The notes beneath the pieces were generated by a model. The model saw only the letters and a program-made list of their open reading frames with translations, was not told the DNA's origin and searched no databases. A stretch of DNA of 64,000 nt from CALFMR01 sp035550595 (GTDB taxonomy: Bacteria; Acidobacteriota; Vicinamibacteria; Vicinamibacterales; SCN-69-37): assembly GCA_035550595.1 (NCBI GenBank), contig DASZOV010000053.1:1-64000 (forward strand), read 5' to 3'. A program made the position numbers and the translations under genes. This document shows positions 55,275 to 62,348 of this stretch, piece by piece. Every line of letters starts with the position of its first letter. The stretch's first letter is position 1.

Positions 55275-55403
55275 ATGCACGGCCGGCACGACGCCGCAAT
55301 CTCTAAGCCGTTCCGAAGAACGCGCGCGGCGATTGCCCAGGTGGCCGCTCTCTATGTGGAGGGCTGGACGCTATGGCAATGCCACGCGCGTTTTTCTTTG
55401 TGA
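55275..55403 (+). CDS. Very short hypothetical protein
   Basis: 42 aa: ISKPFRRTRAAIAQVAALYV, EGWTLWQCHARFSL. Weak ribosome site (GAAGG close to the ATG). Fits the gap between the ribbon-helix-helix and capsid genes. Confidence 0.35.
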   Translation: MHGRHDAAISKPFRRTRAAIAQVAALYVEGWTLWQCHARFSL

Positions 55404-55412
55404 GGTAGGGCG

Positions 55413-56741
55413 ATGCGACTCAAGCAACTGTTGGCCAGGCAGGCCGGCATCCTGCACAAGATCCAGGAAATCGAAAAAGTGGCCGGCGACAAGACGCTGA
55501 CCGACGAACAGCGGGCGGAACTCAAGGGTCTGCGCGACGAGTCCGCACGACTCGTCGAGGACATCGCCGAGGCGCGAGCCACGGTCGAGCTCGAGCGGTC
55601 GCTGATGGCGCGACAGCCGACCGACGCGAATCAGCTCGAAGTCGAGCGGCAGGCGCGTAACGAGACAGGCCACATTGAAATGGGCGCAGATCGGGCCGCG
55701 CTCGATCCCACTGCCGGCTTTCGGTCCTTCGCCGACTTCGCGCGAGCCGTGCGCGGCGCTTGCTCGCCGATGGGCGGCCGCGACGAGCGGCTGACGCGCG
55801 GTATCTATGCCGCGCCGACCAATTATCAGTCGGAGACCGGAACGGCGGGCGAAGGCTATGCCGTGCCCGCGCAGTATCGCGATGAGTTGTTTCAGTTGGC
55901 GTTCCCCGGCGACGACCTGGTGTCTGCGCTGAATCCCGAGCCGACCGACAGCAACGCTGTCGACTTCGACGCCGACGAGACTACGCCGTGGGGCGCGACG
56001 GGCGTACAGGCGAAATGGCGCAGTGAAGCGACGCAGATGGCCGCGAGCAAGGGCGACACGAAGCTGCGGACGCTGCGCCTGCAGGAACTCTATGCCTTCG
56101 TCACCGCGTCAGAGGAGTTGCTGGCCGATGCGCCGCGCCTCCAGAATCGGCTGCTCCAGAAATCGGCTGATGCGATCCGATACAAGGCGTCTGAGGCCCT
56201 CGTCAACGGCACTGGCGCCGGCCAGCCGCTCGGCTGGATGAAATCTGCCGCGCTCGTCACGATCAGCAAGGAATCGGGCCAGACGGCAGGGACGATCGTC
56301 GCGGCGAACGTGCTGAAGATGTACTCGCGGCTGCTGGCCGACGGCGGGTCTCCGTTCTGGCTGGTGAATCGAGACGCGCTGCCGCAGATCGCGCTCATGA
56401 CGATCGGCAATCAGCCGATTTGGACGCCGCCCGTCTCCGGCATGAAGGAGGCACCGAACGGCATGCTTCTGGGGCTGCCGATTCGCTATTCCGAGCATGC
56501 CGAGACCTGCGGCACGAAGGGCGACATCCAGCTCATCAACCCGATCGGCTACTACGCCGCGGTGAAGCGTGGCGAGGGCATGCAGGTGGCCTCGTCGATC
56601 CATCTCTACTTCGATTACGGCCTCCAGGCGTTCCGCTCCATGTTCCGGCTCGGCGGTCAGCCGTTCCTGAGCGCGGCGGTGAGCCCGGCGAAGGGCAGCA
56701 GCACGAAATCGCACTTCGTCGTCATCGAGACGCGCTCGTAG
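55413..56741 (+). CDS. Major capsid protein, HK97 family
   Basis: 442 aa. The N-terminal delta/scaffold coiled coil (about 1-65: LLARQAGILHKIQEIEKVAG, TDEQRAELKGLRDESARLVE) precedes the HK97 fold (GYAVPAQYRDELFQLAFPGD, LQELYAFVTASEELLADAPR, GLPIRYSEHAETCGTKGDIQ, FDYGLQAFRSMFRLGGQPF). The delta domain is removed by the S49 protease. GGTAGGGCG precedes ATG 55413. Confidence 0.95.
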   Translation: MRLKQLLARQAGILHKIQEIEKVAGDKTLTDEQRAELKGLRDESARLVEDIAEARATVELERSLMARQPTDANQLEVERQARNETGHIEMGADRAALDPTAGFRSFADFARAVRGACSPMGGRDERLTRGIYAAPTNYQSETGTAGEGYAVPAQYRDELFQLAFPGDDLVSALNPEPTDSNAVDFDADETTPWGATGVQAKWRSEATQMAASKGDTKLRTLRLQELYAFVTASEELLADAPRLQNRLLQKSADAIRYKASEALVNGTGAGQPLGWMKSAALVTISKESGQTAGTIVAANVLKMYSRLLADGGSPFWLVNRDALPQIALMTIGNQPIWTPPVSGMKEAPNGMLLGLPIRYSEHAETCGTKGDIQLINPIGYYAAVKRGEGMQVASSIHLYFDYGLQAFRSMFRLGGQPFLSAAVSPAKGSSTKSHFVVIETRS

Positions 56742-56768
56742 GCGCCGAACTTCAGAGGAGTCACGATC

Positions 56769-57203
56769 ATGAGCTTTCCGAACATTCGTCCGAGTGATCG
56801 ACTCGTCCTGCGAGGCGTGATCGATCCGGATGCGAACACGGCCGCGACCTACACGACCGGTTGGGTCAGTCTTGCCGACTTCGGCGCCGTGATGGCGATT
56901 GTCTTCGCGGGCGATCTGGGGTCGAGCGCGACGATCGACGCGAAGATCGAGCAGGCCAAGGATGCGAGCGCGACCGGCTCCAAGGACCTGACCGGCAAGG
57001 CGATCACGACCCTGACCGACAGCAACGTGCAGGCCATCATCAACGTGCGCGGTGAAGACCTGGACGTCGCGAATGGCTACACGCACGTGCGCCTGTCGAT
57101 GACGGTCGGCACGGCCACGAGTGACAGCGGCGCGGCCATCTTCGGTGTCGATGCGCGCTACGCGCCGGCTGACGCAGCGGATACGGTCAGCGAGGTCGTC
57201 TAG
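56769..57203 (+). CDS. Putative head decoration or minor head protein
   Basis: 144 aa: DRLVLRGVIDPDANTAATYT, VSLADFGAVMAIVFAGDLGS, SNVQAIINVRGEDLDVANGY. Beta-rich, placed just after the capsid gene. Decoration role inferred from position. Confidence 0.6.
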   Translation: MSFPNIRPSDRLVLRGVIDPDANTAATYTTGWVSLADFGAVMAIVFAGDLGSSATIDAKIEQAKDASATGSKDLTGKAITTLTDSNVQAIINVRGEDLDVANGYTHVRLSMTVGTATSDSGAAIFGVDARYAPADAADTVSEVV

Positions 57204-57226
57204 GGAGTTCGCTGGACGTCTCTGTC

Positions 57227-58195
57227 ATGCCGCTCTCGCTCATCACCGGCCCGACCGTTGAGCCGCTGACGATCGCCGACGCCATCGCGCACCTGCGGAT
57301 CGATGCACCAGAACAGGAGCCCTCGCCAGCGACCGCGCCTCTCGTGGTATTGGCCGGCGCGGCGGGGCTCGTCACGCCTGGCGCGCATCGGCTCGCGGTG
57401 ACGTTCGTCGACAGCGACGGCGGCGAGACGACGCCGAGCCCACGGTCAATCGTCGTGCAGGTGGACAGCAGCGCGAACGCGCAAGTTGCCGTCTCGGCCA
57501 TCCCGATCGGCGGCAGCCGGATCGTGGCGCGCGGGCTCTACATGACGCAGGCGGACGGCGATGCGCTCTTTCTCGCCGTGACGATCGCGAACAACACCGC
57601 GACGACGGCCACGGTAAATCTGGCCGACGCCGATCTGGGCGCGGAAACGCCGAGCGTTAACACGACACAGGACGGCACGCTGACGGCCGCGATTCGTGAC
57701 GCGCGGGAATGGGGCGAGTCGATTACGGGAAGACAATTTCTCCAGGCCGACTATTGCCAGACGCAATCACGATTCCCGTCGTGCGGGCCGATCGTGCTGC
57801 CGAGGCCGCCGCTCATGAGCGTGACCGCGATCGAATACCTCGACACGAGCGGCACGCTGCAGACGCTTGATCCGAGCGTCTATGTTGTGACGGCCCCGGC
57901 CGGCGGGGCGTGCCGAGCGGGGCAAATCGATCTGGCCTACGGGCAGGTCTGGCCTGACACGCTGCCACAGGTCGACGCGGTGCGCATCACGTTCCGCGCG
58001 GGCTATGGCGCGACGGCCTCGACCGTGCCAGGCCCGATTGTTCGCGCGATTCGGTTGGCGATGGGCACGTTCTACGAACAGCGGGAAAACGACGTGCTCG
58101 ACAAGACCGTCACGGCGCTGCCGTCGATCTCGCTCGCGGCACAGCGCCTGCTCCGGCCGTACTGGTGGCGGCCTGAGCAGCGGGAGGCGGCGTGA
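57227..58195 (+). CDS. Head-tail connector with inserted beta domain
   Basis: 322 aa. The gp6-like connector is split: PLSLITGPTVEPLTIADAIA HLRID at the start and TAAIRDAREWGESITGRQFL, VLPRPPLMSVTAIEYLDTSG, VDAVRITFRAGYGATASTVP from about 150 on. Between them (about 35-148) is an extra Thr/Ala/Val-rich beta domain that standard connectors lack. GTG/GTGA overlap to the next gene. Confidence 0.8.
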   Translation: MPLSLITGPTVEPLTIADAIAHLRIDAPEQEPSPATAPLVVLAGAAGLVTPGAHRLAVTFVDSDGGETTPSPRSIVVQVDSSANAQVAVSAIPIGGSRIVARGLYMTQADGDALFLAVTIANNTATTATVNLADADLGAETPSVNTTQDGTLTAAIRDAREWGESITGRQFLQADYCQTQSRFPSCGPIVLPRPPLMSVTAIEYLDTSGTLQTLDPSVYVVTAPAGGACRAGQIDLAYGQVWPDTLPQVDAVRITFRAGYGATASTVPGPIVRAIRLAMGTFYEQRENDVLDKTVTALPSISLAAQRLLRPYWWRPEQREAA

Positions 58196-58524
58196 GAGCG
58201 GGTCGCCTGCGGAACCGCGTGGCCATTCTTCGCGCCACGCTCACGAATGACGGCCGCGGCGGCCAGTCGCGCGCCTGGTCGCAAGTCGCAACGGTCTCAG
58301 GCGAGATTCTGCCCATGTCCGCGCGCGAGCAGGAATTGGCGCAGCGAATCGTGGCGAGCGTGACGCATCACTACACGGTGCGCTATTCGCCGGCCACGTC
58401 CAGCCTGACGCCGAAGGAGACGCGACTCTGGTGTGGCGGCAAGACGTATGAGATCGCCAGTGTCATCGACGAGGACGCGCGACATCGCGTGCTGAGCGGT
58501 GACGCGATCGAGGTGGCGGCATGA
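58192..58524 (+). CDS. Head closure / head-tail joining protein
   Basis: 110 aa: MRAGRLRNRVAILRATLTND, GRGGQSRAWSQVATVSGEIL, VTHHYTVRYSPATSSLTPKE, KTYEIASVIDEDARHRVL fit the SPP1 gp16/phage joining family. GTG start in a GTGA overlap. Confidence 0.85.
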   Translation: MRAGRLRNRVAILRATLTNDGRGGQSRAWSQVATVSGEILPMSAREQELAQRIVASVTHHYTVRYSPATSSLTPKETRLWCGGKTYEIASVIDEDARHRVLSGDAIEVAA

Positions 58525-58973
58525 CGACCTCGATGGAGGATCTGCTCCAGACCGTCGCGCTCGGGCCGGTCTCGGCGGGGATTTATGCCGCCCTGAACGT
58601 GCCGCGCCTGACGAGTCTCGCGACGGGTGGGATTTGGACGGACGTTCCGCAGGGCGCGACGTATCCGGCCGTGCTGTTCGACGTGACCGAGACGCAGCAG
58701 CTCGGCGGATTCGGCACGAAGCCGGGCGTTGGGATGTTGCCTGAAATCGCGCTGCGCATCCATGTCTACAGCCAGTACGCCGGCTTCGACGAGGCGCATC
58801 GGATTCTGTCCGTCGTCAAGTCGCTGCTGGCGGATGCGCCCGATGTCGACGGCTGGTCGAGCTGGGCCATCTTCTGGGATGACGTGATTCCGCTCGCCGA
58901 TGAGGTCGTCGCTGGCGTGAAGGTCAAGGAACTCGTGGCGAATGCCCGGCTCTTCGTGGAGGCGCAGTCGTGA
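58521..58973 (+). CDS. Tail completion protein, DUF3168-like
   Basis: 150 aa: MEDLLQTVALGPVSAGIYAA, YPAVLFDVTETQQLGGFGTK, ALRIHVYSQYAGFDEAHRIL. Typical of the gene between head closure and tail tube. ATGA overlap. Confidence 0.75.
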   Translation: MTTSMEDLLQTVALGPVSAGIYAALNVPRLTSLATGGIWTDVPQGATYPAVLFDVTETQQLGGFGTKPGVGMLPEIALRIHVYSQYAGFDEAHRILSVVKSLLADAPDVDGWSSWAIFWDDVIPLADEVVAGVKVKELVANARLFVEAQS

Positions 58974-59149
58974 GCGAGCCGCAATTGCTCGGCCCGAACG
59001 GCCAGCCGCTCCCGTCTCGAGCGAAGCCAACGCGCTGCCCGAACTGCGGCGCTAGTCCTGACAAGCGCGTGCTCTCCGGTGGCTTTGGCGAGCCGCACGA
59101 CGTGTGTTCGCGCTGCGGGATGGAGTTCAAGGAAAGGACGCTGCCATGA
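58970..59149 (+). CDS. Small zinc-ribbon protein
   Basis: 59 aa from GTG 58970: CPNCGASPDKRVLSGGFGEP and CSRCGMEFKE form one zinc ribbon. GTGA overlap in, ATGA overlap out. Unknown role in the tail operon. Confidence 0.6.
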   Translation: MSEPQLLGPNGQPLPSRAKPTRCPNCGASPDKRVLSGGFGEPHDVCSRCGMEFKERTLP

Positions 59150-59376
59150 CGCCGAACGGGTCGGACTATCGCGTCAAGGCCGAGCATCCGCGTCGGCCGG
59201 GCCAGTCGCTGCGCATCACGAATAGGCACGGCAGCCTCATCGCGGTCTCGGGCGATCGGTGCGACAAGGTTGCGCCGGATCTGCTCGCGTCGATGATCGC
59301 GAATGGCTACGTGGAGCGCGTGGAGCCTGTGCCGATGAAGCGTCAGGTGACGGCTGACGAGAAAGGCGGCGACTGA
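59146..59376 (+). CDS. Small hypothetical tail-region protein
   Basis: 76 aa: VKAEHPRRPGQSLRITNRHG, DLLASMIANGYVERVEPVPM. Ends in the start of the tail tube gene (TGATG). Unknown. Confidence 0.6.
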   Translation: MTPNGSDYRVKAEHPRRPGQSLRITNRHGSLIAVSGDRCDKVAPDLLASMIANGYVERVEPVPMKRQVTADEKGGD

Positions 59377-60365
59377 TGGGCGCTGGAAAATTCGGCTCGC
59401 AGTCGGTCGTGTACTGCGTCGACGGCTACGACATGCTCGCGACGAAGGCGAAGAACCTGACGCACAAGATCGCGTCAGCCACCGAACGCACGGACGGCCT
59501 CGGCGATGGCGCCGAAGCGAACGGTCCGGTCGGCATGGTCACGCTGACGCTGACGCAGGGCGGCGGATTCTTCGACACGTCGGCGAACAACGCGCACGTG
59601 GCGCTCGGTGGCGGTCTGCCGTCAGGACCGCAATCGACGCCGCGTCTCGTGCTCGTCGGCTTCGCCGGCAACGACGTCGGCCAGCCGATCTATGGCATCG
59701 ATGGCATGTTTCAGCAGACCTATCAGGTCGATGCCGCGATTGGCGCGCTGACGAAGGCGAACGCGGAATACATCGTCAAGGGCGCGCTCGACACGGCCGT
59801 GATTCTTCAGCCGCTCGCCGCGAAAACAGCCGACTGGAACACGAAGACCGACGGCGACGAGGTGGATTACGCGAGCGACACGACGCAGCGCGTGATGCCG
59901 ATCACGTCGAACTCGGCCGCGAGTCCATCAGTCGTCACGACGCCAATCCCGCATGGGCTCGCGACGGGCGACAAGATTCTAATCTCCGGCGTCTCTGGTT
60001 CGGACGCGGATATCAACGGCGAGCAGACCGTCACGGTCATCAGTGACCTGACGTTCTCTGTCGCGGTCGACGCGTCGACGCATGCCGGCACTGGTGGATC
60101 GTTCGTGCGCACAAACTCGGCGAATGGCGCGGCCGGCTATTTGATGGTCAAAGCGATGACCGGCATCACCTCGGCCACCGTTAAGATCCGCGACTCGGCC
60201 GACAACACGACCTACGCCGACCTCATCACCTTCACGGCGGTGACGGCCGCGCCGGCGAAAGAGCGCAAGACCGTGGCTGGCCAGGTCGACCGATTTTTGA
60301 GCGTTGACGGCGACGTTACCGGCACGGGATCGATCACGCCGATCGTGGCGCTGGCGAGGCTCTGA
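59376..60365 (+). CDS. Major tail (tube) protein with Ig-like domain
   Basis: 329 aa. MGAGKFGSQSVVYCVDGYDM, GPVGMVTLTLTQGGGFFDTS are tube-like; VTTPIPHGLATGDKILISGV and later strands form an Ig-like or surface-binding domain (about 188-250). Probably the tube protein. Confidence 0.8.
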   Translation: MGAGKFGSQSVVYCVDGYDMLATKAKNLTHKIASATERTDGLGDGAEANGPVGMVTLTLTQGGGFFDTSANNAHVALGGGLPSGPQSTPRLVLVGFAGNDVGQPIYGIDGMFQQTYQVDAAIGALTKANAEYIVKGALDTAVILQPLAAKTADWNTKTDGDEVDYASDTTQRVMPITSNSAASPSVVTTPIPHGLATGDKILISGVSGSDADINGEQTVTVISDLTFSVAVDASTHAGTGGSFVRTNSANGAAGYLMVKAMTGITSATVKIRDSADNTTYADLITFTAVTAAPAKERKTVAGQVDRFLSVDGDVTGTGSITPIVALARL

Positions 60366-60571
60366 TGACGGACGCGCGACTCGCCGACGTGACCGTCGCC
60401 ATCAACGCGATGGAGCGCGACATCCGACGCTATCGGACCGGCGCGCTAGAGGCCGACGAGCATCGGCACAGTCAGGACGCCTTGCGGCATCTCGTCGCGG
60501 TGCGTCGAACGATGGAGCAATGGATTACGGCGCGTGCGATGCGCGCGTCTCGACAGGCGCGCGCAGTCTAG
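60365..60571 (+). CDS. Small hypothetical protein between tail tube genes
   Basis: 68 aa helical: LADVTVAINAMERDIRRYRT, DALRHLVAVRRTMEQWITAR. TGATG overlap. The TAG stop is followed in frame by more protein-like sequence to about 60669, which was not accepted as coding. Confidence 0.5.
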   Translation: MTDARLADVTVAINAMERDIRRYRTGALEADEHRHSQDALRHLVAVRRTMEQWITARAMRASRQARAV

Positions 60572-60669
60572 GCGCGCGACATCTTCGGCACTGAAGCCCG
60601 CCACGCCCGGTTCGCCGCGCTGGCCGCCTTCGATTTCACCCGCGCTCGGCGGGAGAAGGCGGCACGGCC

Positions 60670-61098
60670 ATGGCGGCAGGCAAATTCGGATCGAGTTCGG
60701 TCGAGATCCATCTCGATGACGGCCCGGGCGGGACGCTGCGGGACATCACGGCTTATGTGACCTCCATCGGCGGGGTCAAGGTCTCGCAGATCACCGAGAA
60801 GAGCAATCCCTTCGGCACCTCGCACGAGGAAAACACGCCGGTCGGGATGCAACACGTCGACGACATCACCATCGAGGGCTATTACGACACGACGGCGACG
60901 ACAGGCCCGCATGTCGTCATGGGCACGCCCGACGACGATCCGCAGGACGCGACGCGCACGTTCACGTTCTCGCCCGGTGATTCGAAGACCTTCACGATGG
61001 AGTGCCGGCTCGTCGACTACTCCGTCATCGCGACGAATGGCAACCTCACGAAATACCAGTCGACGATCCGGCAGGCCGGCGCCGGAGCCTGGGCGTAG
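60670..61098 (+). CDS. Second tail tube-like protein
   Basis: 142 aa starting MAAGKFGSSSVEIHLDDGPG, parallel to the MGAGKFGS start of the 59376 protein. SQITEKSNPFGTSHEENTPV, IEGYYDTTATTGPHVVM, CRLVDYSVIATNGNLTKYQS. A smaller tube-like paralogue, perhaps a minor tail protein. Confidence 0.7.
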   Translation: MAAGKFGSSSVEIHLDDGPGGTLRDITAYVTSIGGVKVSQITEKSNPFGTSHEENTPVGMQHVDDITIEGYYDTTATTGPHVVMGTPDDDPQDATRTFTFSPGDSKTFTMECRLVDYSVIATNGNLTKYQSTIRQAGAGAWA

Positions 61099-61170
61099 AG
61101 CAACGGAATCAGCAGCCCGCGCCCCGTGCGGCGTGACGCCCCACGGATCGCGAGGCTCCTGGAGGACACG

Positions 61171-61599
61171 ATGGGCAGCATTTTCGCGAACCGCATTACG
61201 GACACGATTTCGATCGACGACAGCGGCAGCACGATCACGATCCGCAAGCTCAATCCGAAGGCGCTCGAAGCGGCGCGCAAGGAATCGCAGCGCCGATCAC
61301 TTGAGGAAGTCAAGGAACTCGGCGGACCGGCCGCCGTGCGCGAATTGCAGACGCTGGGCGACGCCAGCAAGGCCACGGACGAGACGCCGCGCCGTGATCC
61401 GTTGCTGACGCATGACGCGCTGACGCTGATCGAGAAGGGCGTCCTGTCATGGACCTACGACGAGCCGATCGGTCGTGAGGCGTTCGACGAACTCGACGAG
61501 GACGCGCGCGACAAATTGGCGACGGCCATCCTCAAGCTCAGCAAGCCGTCGCTCTATCAGACGGCGGAAGAGCAGGACGCAGCGCGAGTAAAAGGCTGA
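61171..61599 (+). CDS. Tail assembly chaperone, G-like
   Basis: 142 aa from ATG 61171 with GGAGGACACG upstream. SIFANRITDTISIDDSGSTI, LNPKALEAARKESQRRSLEE, DKLATAILKLSKPSLYQ. First part of the G/GT chaperone pair before the tape measure. A downstream -1 frame continues protein-like sequence, implying programmed frameshifting near 61590. Confidence 0.75.
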   Translation: MGSIFANRITDTISIDDSGSTITIRKLNPKALEAARKESQRRSLEEVKELGGPAAVRELQTLGDASKATDETPRRDPLLTHDALTLIEKGVLSWTYDEPIGREAFDELDEDARDKLATAILKLSKPSLYQTAEEQDAARVKG

Positions 61600-61895
61600 C
61601 GGCGCTGCACCGGTCGCTGGAAGGCGACGGTGACGCGCCGGTTCCATTCGCGTACTTCCTCGGTCGGTTGTGCGAGGAGTTCCATTGCCTGCCGTCCGAG
61701 GCGTTCCGGGAATGGCTGACGCTCCCGGCCGGACTGCTGGAGGACATTCTCGAAGCGAAGAGCTACGCGCATGCGAAGGCGATCGTGGACGCAAAGGACG
61801 CGCCGAAGTCGCAACGGTACGAGACGCCGATGACACAGATGGTCGAGCAGATCGAGATGGCGATCGTGGCGGAAGAGTTGAGGAATCATGGCTGA
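61590..61895 (+). CDS. Tail assembly chaperone T part, -1 frame
   Basis: Frame -1 to the G-like gene is open from before its stop. RLTALHRSLEGDGDAPVPFA, YFLGRLCEEFHCLPSEAFRE, WLTLPAGLLEDILEAKSYAH, AMVEQIEMAIVAEELRNHG-like end. No good start codon; ribosomes probably enter by slipping at GTAAAAGG (61588-61595), making a GT fusion. Confidence 0.65.
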   Translation, partial: KRLTALHRSLEGDGDAPVPFAYFLGRLCEEFHCLPSEAFREWLTLPAGLLEDILEAKSYAHAKAIVDAKDAPKSQRYETPMTQMVEQIEMAIVAEELRNHG

Positions 61896-62346
61896 CAGCA
61901 TCACGTTCACGCTCGACACGTCCGCGCTCGATCGCGCCATTGCCAATTATGGCGAGGCGGCGCAGCGGCGTGCGACCGAAGCGGCGCGCGTGACGGCGAC
62001 TCGCATCATGGCGGAGGCGAAGTCGCGCCTCACGCGGCAACTCGGCGCATATGCGACGGGGCGCACCGAGCACGGCATCCATATGGAGGAGGCTGGCGGC
62101 GGCTTTCGCATCATTTCGGATCGACCGCTCCAAGGTGACGAGGACTTCACGGCCTCACTCGTGCCCATGTTCATCGAGTTCGGCACGCGGAAGCACAGCG
62201 GCAAGAGCAAGAGTGCCCGCTTTGGTCACGCGCAGGAGCCGCGGCCCTATCTGTTGATCTCGGCACAACTCGAAGAGCAGGCATTTCGGCAGCGGCTCGT
62301 GGACGCGCTGAACGAGGCCGCCGACGAATCAGGACTCGGAGCCTAG
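61888..62346 (+). CDS. HK97 gp10-like tail component
   Basis: 152 aa: TFTLDTSALDRAIANYGEAA, RVTATRIMAEAKSRLTRQLG, FIEFGTRKHSGKSKSARFGH, EPRPYLLISAQLEEQAFRQR. Typical gp10 family, though it usually sits before the tube gene. Overlaps the T part by 8 bp. Confidence 0.75.
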   Translation: MADSITFTLDTSALDRAIANYGEAAQRRATEAARVTATRIMAEAKSRLTRQLGAYATGRTEHGIHMEEAGGGFRIISDRPLQGDEDFTASLVPMFIEFGTRKHSGKSKSARFGHAQEPRPYLLISAQLEEQAFRQRLVDALNEAADESGLGA

Positions 62347-62348
62347 CG

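Noticed and set aside
60572..60669. Readthrough of the TAG at 60569-60571 into a protein-like stretch (DIFGTEARHARFAALAAFDF)
   Set aside because: No start codon or readthrough signal seen and no known tail gene pattern; recorded as a curiosity only.
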